From positions 1 to 64,000 of the forward strand of contig DVIA01000003.1 of assembly GCA_018711655.1 (NCBI GenBank): DNA of 64,000 bases, given 5' to 3'. Below, one piece after another: positions 15,485 through 24,766 of the stretch. Below the pieces are notes generated by a model that worked only from the letters and a program-made list of their open reading frames with translations, ran no database searches and was not told the origin of the DNA. The stretch comes from Candidatus Pullichristensenella avicola (lineage in GTDB: Bacteria > Bacillota > Clostridia > Christensenellales > Aristaeellaceae). Every line of letters starts with the position of its first letter. Within the stretch, counting starts at the first letter, position 1. Made by a program: the position numbers and the translations under genes.

Positions 15485-16391
15485 GGCCATCCTCCTGCAC
15501 GCCAAGGTGTTCCGGGCCGAAGGAGTGCGGCAAGAGTTCCGCGAGAGGCACGACCTCGAAATCCTGCCCGTACTGGCCGCAGATGACGCGCATGCCGTCT
15601 GAAAACTCGTTGAGCACCTGGCGGCAGATGCCGCAGGGCCAGGCCTGCGCGCCCGAACCGACCACGGCGATGGCGGTGAAACTGCGCGCGCCTTCCATCA
15701 TGGCGCGGCTGACGGCGGAGCGCTCGGCGCAGATGGTCGCGCCGTAGCTGGCGTTTTCAATGTTGCAGCCCTGAAAGACGCGCCCGTCGCTGGAGAGCAG
15801 GCAGGCGCCCACTTTGAAGCCGGAATAGGGCGCGTAAGAATTGTGCATGGCCTCGCAGGCCAGATCGTAAAGCTGTTGATCGGTCATGGGCGGTTCCTCC
15901 GTTCTTGCAAGCGACGCCATGGCCATGGCGCGCTCTTCCATTTGGCGCATCGCGGCGCGGTCTTTGGGGGTCTCGTGGTCGTAGCCCATCAGGTGAAAGG
16001 CGGAATGCGCGGTCAGATAGCCCAGTTCGCGCGCCAGGGAATGCCCGTATTCGCGGGCCTGCTCGCGGGCGCGGGAGAGGGAGATCACGCAATCGCCGAG
16101 GTTGCGCCATCCCAGCGAAGGGTCGTACAGCCGCCGCACGCGCGCCGGGTCCATGCCCGCGGTGCGCCCGGGGCGGAAGGCCGCGCCGGGAAAGGAAAGC
16201 ACGTCCGTTTCGCGGTCGATGCCGCGCATGGTGCGGTTGAGGCCGCGCACCTCCTCTGCGGAGGCGATGCGCACCGTCATGCCGGCGTTTTCAACGCCCT
16301 CCAGTTGAAAGCAGGCTTCGCACACGCGCCCGAGCAGGGCTTCCAGCCCGGCGACGCGCTCCTCCACAGCCCATTGCAGCTCAAAGGGCAT
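15474..16391 (-). CDS. Fusion of rRNA-processing RNase YbeY and cytidine deaminase
   Basis: One 305-residue frame carries two normally separate proteins. Residues 1 to about 160 are YbeY, with HSAFHLMGYDHE as the zinc motif (family HGxLHLxGYDH, so the usual Gly after the first His is Ser). From about residue 168 (MTDQQLYDLACEAMHNSYAPYSGF) a full cytidine deaminase follows, with CAERSAV and PCGICRQVL giving the zinc ligands and catalytic Glu. In most Clostridia ybeY, dgkA, cdd and era are consecutive genes; here dgkA is absent and ybeY is joined to cdd. An internal start at the Met of MTDQQL could still give free deaminase. Confidence 0.9.
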   Translation of the reverse strand: MPFELQWAVEERVAGLEALLGRVCEACFQLEGVENAGMTVRIASAEEVRGLNRTMRGIDRETDVLSFPGAAFRPGRTAGMDPARVRRLYDPSLGWRNLGDCVISLSRAREQAREYGHSLARELGYLTAHSAFHLMGYDHETPKDRAAMRQMEERAMAMASLARTEEPPMTDQQLYDLACEAMHNSYAPYSGFKVGACLLSSDGRVFQGCNIENASYGATICAERSAVSRAMMEGARSFTAIAVVGSGAQAWPCGICRQVLNEFSDGMRVICGQYGQDFEVVPLAELLPHSFGPEHLGVQEDGHGK

Positions 16392-18510
16392 TCTCTTCGT
16401 CCCCCGTTTCCGCCTCTGGCGCCACCGAGCCTTCTTCGGGCGCGGGTTCGTTTTCCGTCTCTACCCGCGGCGGAATGGCGATGTCCGGATACTCGATGCG
16501 CTCGTGGAATACGCCGCTGAGAACCGACTGGAAGGCGTGGCAGATGCGATCCAGATCGGCGAACGTCAATTCGCTTTCGTCGAGTTGCCCGTCGGTCATC
16601 TTGGCGCGCACGAGTTTGCGAATGAGCGCGTCCACCTTTTCCGGGTCCGGGTTGGGCAGGGCGCGGGCGGCGGCCTCAATGGTGTCGGCGAGCATGACCA
16701 CCGCCGCCTCGCGCGAGCGCGGGCGCGGGCCTTCGTAGCGGAAGGCGTTGACATCCACGCCGTCGCCATAGAGTTTGACGGCCTTGTCGTAGAAAAACAC
16801 CATGGGCGAATCGCCGTGATGCTGGCGAATGATATCCAGAATCGGCTCGGGCAGACGCGCCTTGAGGCCCATCTGATAGCCGTCGCGCGTGTGCGCGGTG
16901 AGGATCGCCGCACTCACGCGGGGATCGGTGCGGTCATGCGGGTTATCGCCGTTCATTTGGTTTTCCTTGAAATAGACGGGGCGCTTGAGCTTGCCTACGT
17001 CGTGATAATAGGCGCCCACCCTGGCCAGAAGGCCGTTTGCGCCGATGGCGCTTGCCGCAGTTTCGGCAAGGTTGGCGACGATGATGGAATGGTGGTAGCT
17101 GCCCGGCGCCTCCAGCAACATCCGCCTGAGAAGCGGCTGGTTGGGGTTGGAAAGTTCCAGAAGCTTTGCAGAGGTGGTAAGGTTGAAAATCCACTCCAGG
17201 ATCGGCTGCACGCCGATGCAGAGAATGGCCGCGCACAATCCGCTGCCCGCCGCGCAGAGGGCGTTGAGCGCCGTATCGCTCGAAACAGGGCCGTTGACCA
17301 TGCCCACGGCCAGCACGCACAGAAAATTGGTTACGCCCACCAGAACGCCTGCCAGCAGGGCGGCGGTGCGCTGCTGGCGATGGCGCAGCACCGTAACGGC
17401 GACCGGCCCGGAAACCACCGCCGTGAGAAGCACGGCGAAGGTAACGGCGCCAAACAGGCCGTTTTCGCTCGTTCCCGCGATCAACGCCACCGGGAAGGAG
17501 AGCGCCACCGTGGAAAACAGCGCCAGGCGCGGGCGGATCAGCAGCGTGATCAGCAACAGGCCAAGCCCCGTGGCCGTGGGCACAAAGTATGGGTTGAAGA
17601 TGCGGAAAAACAGCGCCAGGCCTACGACCAGAACATAGATGATGCCCATCAGAAGCAGCGTGCGCGGCCGACGCCAGATATCATGCTCGTAGCGGTACAT
17701 ATACAGCCCCGTCGCCACCATCAACGCCAGCACCATCAGCGCCACGCCCAGGATCATGCCGGTGGGATCGTTGTCCACTTTTCCCAGGGCGTCGAGCATG
17801 GCATACTGCGCCGGGGTGACGATCGCGCCCTGGCGGACAATGACCTCTCCGGTGACGCAAACGACGTCCTCAACCTCCTCGCGAGCGCGCTCGCGGTTGA
17901 GTTCGGTGGTCTCCTCGTCGATGAGCATATTGGGGCGAATGCGCGCGCGCACGGCATTGATCGCCACCGCGATCAGGTTCGCGTCGTAGTCCTCGGTCTG
18001 CAAATCGGCTTCCAGACGAGTGAGCATCGCCTCTTCCTGGCCCTCGGGCAAGGAGGAAACGAGCGTATCGTGCGTGTATTCCAGGGCGCGGTCAAACAAC
18101 GCTTCCAGCGTATCGCGCGAAGCCGAAAGCAGCGCCTGCCGTTGCGCGTCGGTCAGCGAAATGGGCGGCGTTCCCTCCCCCTCCGCGTCGTAAAAGCGCA
18201 AAAGCTGTTCCAGCAAATCGTCCAGTTCCGAGGTCACCTGGGCGGTAACGCTTTCATCCACGCTTTTGTAGCTTACGTCGATCCGCGCGGCTGCGGCGTC
18301 GCGCAGCTGCTGGGTTGTAACGGTATCGACGACGTCCTCATTGGCGTAGATGGTGGTATCTGCCGGCAACCCTACGCGGATGTCGTAGCGCCTGGGCGTA
18401 ACCGCCGCCGAAACCAAGCCGAACAGCAGCAGGTATATGGCCAGCGCAGTCAACGCCGCGCGAATCATGCCGTTGAATTCGCCGTTGGAATCCTTGCGAG
18501 GTCTTTTCAT
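16381..18510 (-). CDS. pgpH: PgpH-type membrane HD-domain c-di-AMP phosphodiesterase
   Basis: The protein of about 709 residues starts at an ATG at 18510 (MKRPRKDSNGE) with AGGAGGGG nine bases upstream. After one N-terminal helix comes a large extracellular 7TMR-HDED-type domain, then about seven membrane helices (residues ~270-465), then a cytosolic HD domain with HHSIIVANLAE, YYHDVGKLKRP, HTRDGYQMG, RQHHGDS and MLADTIEAAAR. PgpH homologues hydrolyse the second messenger c-di-AMP. The acidic tail ends EAETGDEENAL. It overlaps the start of the ybeY-cdd gene by 11 bases and sits in its usual place after phoH. Confidence 0.94.
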   Translation of the reverse strand: MKRPRKDSNGEFNGMIRAALTALAIYLLLFGLVSAAVTPRRYDIRVGLPADTTIYANEDVVDTVTTQQLRDAAAARIDVSYKSVDESVTAQVTSELDDLLEQLLRFYDAEGEGTPPISLTDAQRQALLSASRDTLEALFDRALEYTHDTLVSSLPEGQEEAMLTRLEADLQTEDYDANLIAVAINAVRARIRPNMLIDEETTELNRERAREEVEDVVCVTGEVIVRQGAIVTPAQYAMLDALGKVDNDPTGMILGVALMVLALMVATGLYMYRYEHDIWRRPRTLLLMGIIYVLVVGLALFFRIFNPYFVPTATGLGLLLITLLIRPRLALFSTVALSFPVALIAGTSENGLFGAVTFAVLLTAVVSGPVAVTVLRHRQQRTAALLAGVLVGVTNFLCVLAVGMVNGPVSSDTALNALCAAGSGLCAAILCIGVQPILEWIFNLTTSAKLLELSNPNQPLLRRMLLEAPGSYHHSIIVANLAETAASAIGANGLLARVGAYYHDVGKLKRPVYFKENQMNGDNPHDRTDPRVSAAILTAHTRDGYQMGLKARLPEPILDIIRQHHGDSPMVFFYDKAVKLYGDGVDVNAFRYEGPRPRSREAAVVMLADTIEAAARALPNPDPEKVDALIRKLVRAKMTDGQLDESELTFADLDRICHAFQSVLSGVFHERIEYPDIAIPPRVETENEPAPEEGSVAPEAETGDEENAL

Positions 18511-18548
18511 AGCGTCCCCCTCCTGCACCGGCGCGCGCCGGCCTTGCC

Positions 18549-19535
18549 TCAGGCGCGGCGGTTTTTGCCGGCCGCGTGCCTTTCGTAGGCGCGCACGATG
18601 GCCTGTACCAGTTCGTGGCGCACCACGTCGCGATGCGTGAGCGTAACGATGCCGATATCCTTGACGCCCTTGAGCACTTCCAGCGCCTCCACCAGACCCG
18701 AGCGCTTGCCCGCGGGCAGGTCGATCTGCGTAACGTCGCCGGTAATGACCATTTTTGAACCCATGCCCATGCGGGTGAGGAACATCTTCATCTGTTCAGA
18801 GGTCGTATTCTGCGCTTCGTCGAGAATGATGAACGCGTCGTTGAGCGTGCGGCCGCGCATGTACGCCAGCGGCGCGACCTCTACGGCCCCGCGCTCCACC
18901 AGGCGTTGGTAGGCCTCCATGCCGAGCATTTCGTGCAGCGCGTCGTAAAGCGGGCGCAGATAGGGGTCCACCTTCTGCGCAAGGTCTCCCGGCAGAAAGC
19001 CCAGCTTTTCGCCGGCCTCTACCGCCGGACGGGTAAGAATGATGCGCTCCACGTCCTTGTTTTTGAGCGCCACCACCGCCATGGCGATGGCAAGATACGT
19101 CTTGCCCGTGCCCGCCGGGCCGACGGCAAAGGCGCAGGTGTTGCGCTTGATGGCCTCCACATACTGTTTTTGCCCCAGCGTTTTGCACTTTACCTGACGG
19201 CCGCGGTGCGTAATGGCGATGACGTCGCGCATGATCTCGCCAATGCGCTCGGCGTTGCCTTCGGCCGCCAGTTCGACGGCGTAGCGGATGCGCGTGCGGT
19301 CTACCGTCTCGCCGCGCTGGATGATCTCCAAAAGCTTTTCCAGCGTCAGACGCGCCAGTTCCACCTTCTCCGGCTCGCCCGAGAGCATCACCTCGCTCCC
19401 ATGGGCGTAAATGTCCACGCCCAGTTCCTCCCGGAACAGGGCCATATTCTCCTCGCGAATGCCGAAAAGCGCAATGAATTGCTCGGGCGCTTCCACATGC
19501 ATTACGGCGCTTGCAACGCCGGTCGTCGTTTCCAT
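18549..19535 (-). CDS. phoH: PhoH family ATPase
   Basis: The protein of about 328 residues starts [19 protein letters not shown] at an ATG at 19535. A GGAGG lies 14 bases upstream, which is rather far, and the frame extends to 19628, so the start is uncertain. An N-terminal KH-like region is followed by the PhoH ATPase domain with [11 protein letters not shown] near residue 140 and DEAQN near residue 240. PhoH proteins are cytosolic ATPases linked to RNA metabolism. The order yqfD-phoH-pgpH-ybeY is conserved in spore-forming Firmicutes. Confidence 0.93.
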   Translation of the reverse strand: METTTGVASAVMHVEAPEQFIALFGIREENMALFREELGVDIYAHGSEVMLSGEPEKVELARLTLEKLLEIIQRGETVDRTRIRYAVELAAEGNAERIGEIMRDVIAITHRGRQVKCKTLGQKQYVEAIKRNTCAFAVGPAGTGKTYLAIAMAVVALKNKDVERIILTRPAVEAGEKLGFLPGDLAQKVDPYLRPLYDALHEMLGMEAYQRLVERGAVEVAPLAYMRGRTLNDAFIILDEAQNTTSEQMKMFLTRMGMGSKMVITGDVTQIDLPAGKRSGLVEALEVLKGVKDIGIVTLTHRDVVRHELVQAIVRAYERHAAGKNRRA

Positions 19536-19545
19536 AAGCGTGCTT

Positions 19546-20724
19546 CTATCCTCCCTGTGCGAGCGCCTCGCGCGTCGTGGCGATATTGCGATGGATTTCC
19601 ACGATGGCGTTCGCGCGCAACCTTCCACCCTCTATCATACTATAATCTATCCATTTGTCAACAACTTGAAGCGTTCCATCGTCGATTTGGGCAATTTCCT
19701 CCCCCGCCGTTGCGAACGCGCGTTCGGAAAGCTCGGTTTTCAGCGCCGTCTCGTCCACGCGGACGCGTTTCTGCGCGTATTCCGCATAGGTGACGCGCTC
19801 GATCATCAGGGGCAGGAACAGGCCGCCCACGGGGAGAAATTCCTCACGGGCCTCGCACTGGGAAAACGGTTCGGCCGGCGAAAGCGGCCAGGACCAGCGC
19901 AGAAACCGCAGCGCGCTGCCCGTGCGTGTGCGTCCGGTATAGACGCGCTCCACGCGCGTGCATTCCGCCTCGGCGGAGGCCTCCACCCAGGCGCGGGCGA
20001 CGACCTCGCCCCGGGCGGCGACGCCGCGCGTTTCCTCGGCGCTTGCGCGTTCCTCGCCGCGAATGAGCACCTCCCCCCTGCGCACGATATCTCCCGGCTG
20101 GACCGCAGCCACGCCGCTTTGCACGTTGACGGAAACGACGACGCCGTCGCAGGCGGCCACCAGATCGCGCGCGCTGTTCAGATCGTAGACCTCGGGAGCC
20201 TGCAACGACGGCGCCACTTCCACCAGCAGGCGCACGCCCTGTATGCGCGCGCCCACAAAGGAAAACTCCTCCGACGCGGCTGAAAGCGACAGTTCGATGC
20301 CCTCGACGTCCACATCCGCAGCGGCCATGCCGGGGTGGACGTCCATTTGCGTCAACATCGCGCGGACCTGCGCGGCGTCAAAGGCGGCGGCGCGATCGCC
20401 GAGGATGGCGACGTCCACAATCCAGATGCGCTGCGTATAAAGAAACAGCAGCGCCGCGCCCAACAGCAGCCCCGGCAGCAACGTCCAGCGGCGTCTGCAA
20501 AAGCGCGCCAGGGCGTCTGCGCCGGTGACGCACACCGTTTCCAGGCGCAGCGAGTGCCGCGCGCACAGTTTGCCAACCACGCGCGCGCCGCGCGCGCCGG
20601 TTTCCAGTATCATGGCGCGCGCTCCATCGCGCTCGACGCGGGAAAACGACGCGCCCTCCGCCAGCGCGCGTTCCAACAGCCGCTCCAGCCGCAGCCCTTC
20701 AACCCGCAGGCGAATCATGCTCAA
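19546..20724 (-). CDS. yqfD: Sporulation protein YqfD
   Basis: The 392-residue protein (start at 20724, or 20718 at the next Met) has one membrane helix near residues 85-103 (LLPGLLLGAALLFLYTQ) followed by a large domain with the YqfD/SpoIV features IWIVDVAILGD, VQPGDIVRRGEVLIRGE and VYTGRTRTGSALRF. YqfD is made in the mother cell or forespore envelope and is needed for efficient sporulation; its biochemical role is not settled. The start overlaps the yqfC stop by 26 bases. Confidence 0.92.
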   Translation of the reverse strand: MSMIRLRVEGLRLERLLERALAEGASFSRVERDGARAMILETGARGARVVGKLCARHSLRLETVCVTGADALARFCRRRWTLLPGLLLGAALLFLYTQRIWIVDVAILGDRAAAFDAAQVRAMLTQMDVHPGMAAADVDVEGIELSLSAASEEFSFVGARIQGVRLLVEVAPSLQAPEVYDLNSARDLVAACDGVVVSVNVQSGVAAVQPGDIVRRGEVLIRGEERASAEETRGVAARGEVVARAWVEASAEAECTRVERVYTGRTRTGSALRFLRWSWPLSPAEPFSQCEAREEFLPVGGLFLPLMIERVTYAEYAQKRVRVDETALKTELSERAFATAGEEIAQIDDGTLQVVDKWIDYSMIEGGRLRANAIVEIHRNIATTREALAQGG

Positions 20725-20971
20725 GCTCCACGCCGTCCAGTACGCCCGCGACGATCAACGCGCCCGCGCGCACCTCGCGCAGCGAAAGATCGCGCCCCCG
20801 CAGGCAAACCGCGCCCCCGCGGCAGCGCAGGCGAACCGCTTCCGGGCCATACGCGTCTATGCCCAAATGGTTTTCCACCAGCGCCCGCCGGTCGCCCACG
20901 GTCGTCACGCGCACCGCGCGGCCGGGATTCGGCGCCCAGGTCAGTTGCTCCGGATGTTTTCTGCGTTTCAT
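20699..20971 (-). CDS. yqfC: Sporulation protein YqfC
   Basis: The 90-residue protein starts MKRRKHPEQLTW at an ATG at 20971 with GAGGTG six bases upstream. The length and the pattern LVENHLGIDAYGPEAVRLR and LRGRDLSLREVRAGALIVAG match YqfC/YabP, small beta-rich sporulation proteins. It is the first gene of the block yqfC-yqfD-phoH-pgpH-ybeY-cdd-era-recO, all on the minus strand with little or no spacing. Confidence 0.88.
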   Translation of the reverse strand: MKRRKHPEQLTWAPNPGRAVRVTTVGDRRALVENHLGIDAYGPEAVRLRCRGGAVCLRGRDLSLREVRAGALIVAGVLDGVELEHDSPAG

Positions 20972-21061
20972 GGCCAACACCTCGCCAAAGCAATCCGCAA
21001 GGCCCGACGGCGCGCAACGCAGCCCCCGCGGGCGGAAGGCGACATCTCCCGCGGGAAAAGC

Positions 21062-21097
21062 AAAAATTGCCTCCGTGCTTTGCTGTGAAGGCAATTT
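21062..21097 (-). terminator. Terminator downstream of proA
   Basis: AAATTGCCT (21064-21072) pairs with AGGCAATTT (21089-21097). On the minus strand the stem runs into TTTTTG. It separates proBA from the yqfC operon. Confidence 0.8.
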
Positions 21098-21234
21098 CTG
21101 CGTTTGCGTATTTTTCTGTGCGCCGCGCGACGGCAGGGCGCGCCTCAGTCGGAACGTTTGCGTCGCCGCGGCGGCATATCCTGCGCCGCGGCCCTGCTCT
21201 AGGCTATGCGCCGCGCGGCCGGGATATGGCCGTT

Positions 21235-22479
21235 TCAGCGCACCTGACCGTCTCCGTACAGCACATATTTGTAGGAGACCATGGCTTCCAGGCCCATGGG
21301 GCCGCGAGCGTGCAGCTTTTGCGTGGAAATGCCGATCTCCGCGCCGAGGCCAAAGACGCCGCCGTCGGTAAAGCGCGTGGAGGCGTTGACATACACCGCC
21401 GCCGAATCCACTTCGCGCGCAAAGCGGCGCGCCGCGTTCAAATCGCGGGTGACGATGCATTCGCTGTGGTGGCTGGAATAGCGGCGAATGTGCTCGACGG
21501 CCTCGTCCATGCCGGAAACGACTTTCACCGCGAGGATATAGTCGAGAAATTCCACCGCGTAATCGTTCTCACTGGCGGGCACGGCCTGCGGCAGGATTTT
21601 GCAGGTGCGCGCACAGCCGCGCAGTTCGACGTCCTTTTCCGCCAGCCGAGCGGCGATGACGGGCAACGCCATTTCGGCAATGGCCTCGTCCACCAGAAGC
21701 GTTTCCAGGGCGTTGCACACCGAAGGGCGCGAAGTTTTGGCGTTGAAAACGATCTCCGCCGCCATGGCGATATCGGCGCTCTTCTCCACATAAGCGTGGC
21801 AGTTGCCCACGCCGGTCTCGATCACGGGAACGGTGGCGTTTTCCACCACCGAGCGGATCAGCCCTGCGCCGCCGCGGGGAATCAGGCAGTCGATATAGCC
21901 GTTCAGGCGCATCATGGCCGTAGCGGTCTCGCGCGCGGTATCCTCGATGAGGCAGACGCAGTTCTCGTCCATATCCGCCGCCCTGAGCGCCGCGCGCATG
22001 ACCCGGGCGATGGCCGTATTGGAGCGGATGGCCTCCTTGCCGCCGCGCAGAACGCAGGCGTTGCCGCTCTTTAGGCACAGCGCCGCCGCGTCGGAGGTGA
22101 CGTTGGGCCGGGCTTCAAAGATGATGCCGATCACGCCCAGGGGCACGGTGATCTTTTCCATTTCCAGTCCGCAACCGAGTGTGGAACCGGAAAGCACGCG
22201 GCCCACCGGATCTGGCAACTCGGCCACCTCGCGCACGCCGTCGGCCATGCCGCGAACGCGCGTTTCGGAAAGGGAAAGGCGATCGAGCATGGAGGCGGAC
22301 ATGCCCCGTGCGCGCGCCGCCTCGACGTCCTCGCAGTTGGCGGCGAGGATCTCCGCCGCGCGCGCTTCCAGCGCGTCGGCAATGGCCAGCAGCGCGGCGT
22401 TCTTTCGCGCCGTGGGGGCGTTGGCCAACGCAAACGCGGCGCGTTTCGCCGCCGCGCCAATGGCAGTCAGTTCCGTCAT
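21235..22479 (-). CDS. proA: Gamma-glutamyl phosphate reductase
   Basis: The 414-residue protein belongs to the aldehyde dehydrogenase superfamily. It has GVIGIIFEARPNVTSDAAALC near residue 120 and the catalytic Cys segment ETLLVDEA/RPSVCNALE near residue 250. It reduces gamma-glutamyl phosphate to glutamate semialdehyde with NADPH, the second step of proline synthesis. It lies 2 bases after proB. The length matches the family. Confidence 0.96.
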   Translation of the reverse strand: MTELTAIGAAAKRAAFALANAPTARKNAALLAIADALEARAAEILAANCEDVEAARARGMSASMLDRLSLSETRVRGMADGVREVAELPDPVGRVLSGSTLGCGLEMEKITVPLGVIGIIFEARPNVTSDAAALCLKSGNACVLRGGKEAIRSNTAIARVMRAALRAADMDENCVCLIEDTARETATAMMRLNGYIDCLIPRGGAGLIRSVVENATVPVIETGVGNCHAYVEKSADIAMAAEIVFNAKTSRPSVCNALETLLVDEAIAEMALPVIAARLAEKDVELRGCARTCKILPQAVPASENDYAVEFLDYILAVKVVSGMDEAVEHIRRYSSHHSECIVTRDLNAARRFAREVDSAAVYVNASTRFTDGGVFGLGAEIGISTQKLHARGPMGLEAMVSYKYVLYGDGQVR

Positions 22480-22481
22480 GT

Positions 22482-23276
22482 TCAGCCCTCCCTGCGCGCG
22501 CAGAACACGGTGCCGATCTCTTCGCCGTCGAGCAGGCGGTAGATGTCCTCGGGGTCGGAGCCGTCGATGATGGCGGTGAGGATGCCCTCGCGCGTAGCGA
22601 TATCGGCAGCTTCAATCTTGGTGATCATGCCGCCCGTGCCGCGGCTGGAACCGGTGCCGCCGGCGATCTCGCGGATATGGGGCGTGATCTCCTCCACGAC
22701 GTGAATCAGCTTTGCCTCCGGGTTCAGGCGCGGATTTTCCTCGTGCAGTCCGTCGATGTCAGTGAGAATGACCAGGGCGTCGGCGCGCACCTCGCGCGCC
22801 ACCAGCGCCGAAAGCGTGTCGTTGTCGCCAAAGACGATCTCCTCCACCGCCACGGTGTCGTTTTCATTGATGATGGGCAGCGCGCCCATATCCAGAAGGC
22901 GCTCGAAAGCGTTCTGGATGTTCATGCGCCGCAGCCGGTCGTCCACGCAGTCGCGCGTGAGCAGCACCTGCGCGGTGACGTGTCCATACTCGCTGAACAA
23001 TTTGTCGTATATGTACATCAGTTCGCACTGGCCCACGGCGGCGCAGGCCTGGCGGCCGCCGATATCGTGGGGGCGGCGCTCCAGCTTGAGCTTGCCAACG
23101 CCCACGCCGATGGCGCCCGAGGAGACCAGAACGATCTCCCGCCCGGCGTTTTTCAAATCGGAGAGCACGCGCGCCAGATCGCGCATGCGCCGCAGGTTCA
23201 ATTTGCCCGTTTCGTGCGTCAGCGTCGAGGTGCCTACTTTAAAGACGATGCGTTTCGCACCCTGCAGTCGGTTCAT
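22482..23276 (-). CDS. proB: Glutamate 5-kinase, short form without PUA domain
   Basis: The 264-residue protein starts MNRLQGAKRIVFKVGTSTLTHETG and shows the amino-acid kinase fold (VSSGAIGVGVGKL, NENDTVAVEE and FGDNDTLSALVA). It phosphorylates glutamate for proline synthesis. Many ProB proteins carry a C-terminal PUA domain (about 370 residues in total), and that domain is absent here, as in several other Clostridia. It lies 13 bases after the prs-like gene and just before proA. Confidence 0.95.
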   Translation of the reverse strand: MNRLQGAKRIVFKVGTSTLTHETGKLNLRRMRDLARVLSDLKNAGREIVLVSSGAIGVGVGKLKLERRPHDIGGRQACAAVGQCELMYIYDKLFSEYGHVTAQVLLTRDCVDDRLRRMNIQNAFERLLDMGALPIINENDTVAVEEIVFGDNDTLSALVAREVRADALVILTDIDGLHEENPRLNPEAKLIHVVEEITPHIREIAGGTGSSRGTGGMITKIEAADIATREGILTAIIDGSDPEDIYRLLDGEEIGTVFCARREG

Positions 23277-23289
23277 CGTTCCCTCCGCG

Positions 23290-24291
23290 TCACAGTTTCA
23301 GGTCCGCCAGTTCAAACCCGGCGCGCACGATGCTTTCCGGCAGTTGCGAGAACATCGAGCTGATGGATTCATAATTGTAGAAGCGCATGATCGTCTCTGC
23401 GAACATGGGCGCGACGGAAATGGTCTTGAACTTGGGGTGGCCGATGATGTTGGGGTTATCCACCGTGTCGGTAGAGAACACCGCCTCGATGGGGCTGGCC
23501 TCGATTTTGGACACGCCGCGCGCGGAGATGATGTTGTGCGAAAGCAACGCGAAAACGCGCTTGCAGCCGTGCTTTTTGAGCGAATCGGCCAGGTTGACCA
23601 GCGTGCCGCCGGAAATGGTGAAATCGTCCACCACCAGGCAATCCTTGCCCGCCACGTTGCCGATGACTTCCAGAACCTGCGCGTTTTCGGAGTGATCCAC
23701 GCGCTCCTTGTCGCCGATGGCGATGGGCAGGCCCAGGGCGTTGGCGTACTTGCGCGCCTGCTTGGCAAAGCCGGCGTCCGGAGAGACGACCACGGCGTTG
23801 TCCAAATCCATGCTGCGCACGATTTCGATCAGCATCGGCATGGCGTAGAGATGATCCATGGGCTTTTTGAAAAAGCCCTGCACCTGCTGGGCGTGCAAAT
23901 CCATGGTGACGAAGCGGTCGGCCCCGGCCAGTTCCATACACTCGGCGCACACGCGCGCGCGGATGGAGACGCGCGGCTCGTCCTTCTTATCGCCCTTGGC
24001 ATAGGCGAAATAGGGCATCACCAGCGTCACCGTAAGGGCGTTGGCGCGCTTGAAGGCATCCATCCAGAAGAGAATTTCGACAAATTCGTTGTTGGAGTGC
24101 ATGCCGATGGGCTGCACGAGATACACATCGCGGTCGCGCACCGATTCGTTGATGCGCACGAACGTATTGCCCTCCGAAAACGTAATGACCTCGGCGTTGC
24201 CCACCTTGCGGCCCATATAGCGGCACATGCGCTCGGCGAATACCTGGCCGCCGCTGCCCGCAAAAATGGATATATTTGCGCTGTCAAACAC
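23290..24291 (-). CDS. prs: Ribose-phosphate pyrophosphokinase
   Basis: The 333-residue protein has the N-terminal IFAGSGGQVFAERMCRYMGR, the flexible region GMHSNNEFVEILFWMDAFKR, the metal site VTMDLHAQQVQGFF and the PRPP-binding loop VVDDFTISGGTL. It makes phosphoribosyl pyrophosphate from ribose 5-phosphate and ATP for nucleotide, His and Trp synthesis. The sequence is somewhat divergent from classical Prs (GDKKD in place of the usual basic ATP-binding segment), so a paralogue role is possible. Confidence 0.88.
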   Translation of the reverse strand: MFDSANISIFAGSGGQVFAERMCRYMGRKVGNAEVITFSEGNTFVRINESVRDRDVYLVQPIGMHSNNEFVEILFWMDAFKRANALTVTLVMPYFAYAKGDKKDEPRVSIRARVCAECMELAGADRFVTMDLHAQQVQGFFKKPMDHLYAMPMLIEIVRSMDLDNAVVVSPDAGFAKQARKYANALGLPIAIGDKERVDHSENAQVLEVIGNVAGKDCLVVDDFTISGGTLVNLADSLKKHGCKRVFALLSHNIISARGVSKIEASPIEAVFSTDTVDNPNIIGHPKFKTISVAPMFAETIMRFYNYESISSMFSQLPESIVRAGFELADLKL

Positions 24292-24363
24292 CCTTCAACA
24301 CTCCTTTTCTTGTGTGCGCGCCCACGGCCTGCGCGCCGGGCCGCAGGGCGCCTGTTCCTTGCC

Positions 24364-24750
24364 TCAGGCCGTCGTCCTTGCGCAGACGGCCTCCACCTCA
24401 ACGAGGGCGCCGGCCGGAAGGCGGGAAACCTCCACGCAGCTACGGGCCGGATAGTCCGGGCCGAAAAACTCCGCATAGACGGCGTTTACGGCCTGAAAGT
24501 CGTCCAGGTTGACCAGAAAAACCGTCGTTTTCAGCACGTCGCCCATGCAAAGGCCCATCTCGCCCAGCACGGTGCGGATGTTTTCAAGCGCCTGACGCGC
24601 CTGGGCCTCTACGCCGCCGCAGACGAGCTTGCCCGTCGCCGGGTCCATGGGAATCATGCCCGACAGATAGGCGAGGTCGCCATGCCACACGGCGCTGGAA
24701 TAGGGGCCGATGGCCTTGGGGCCTTTCTGGGTGAGGAAACAGGCTTTCAT
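24364..24750 (-). CDS. RidA family reactive intermediate deaminase
   Basis: The 128-residue protein has the RidA/YjgF core: GPYSSAVWHGDLAYLSGMIPMDP near the N-terminus, QARQALENIRTVL, and the C-terminal PARSCVEVSRLPAGALVEVEAV with the conserved Arg and Glu of the active site. RidA trimers hydrolyse reactive enamine/imine intermediates from PLP enzymes. It lies 16 bases after the VanW gene, with which it is probably co-transcribed. Confidence 0.92.
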   Translation of the reverse strand: MKACFLTQKGPKAIGPYSSAVWHGDLAYLSGMIPMDPATGKLVCGGVEAQARQALENIRTVLGEMGLCMGDVLKTTVFLVNLDDFQAVNAVYAEFFGPDYPARSCVEVSRLPAGALVEVEAVCARTTA

Positions 24751-24766
24751 CGTCGTTCTCCTTTCG

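Noticed and set aside
16504..18588. 694-codon open frame on the plus strand
   Set aside because: It is antisense to pgpH, which carries the full HD-domain motifs.
20972..21460. Upstream extension of yqfC to 21460
   Set aside because: The frame stays open through the proA terminator and into proA antisense. The ribosome site and family length fix the start at 20971.
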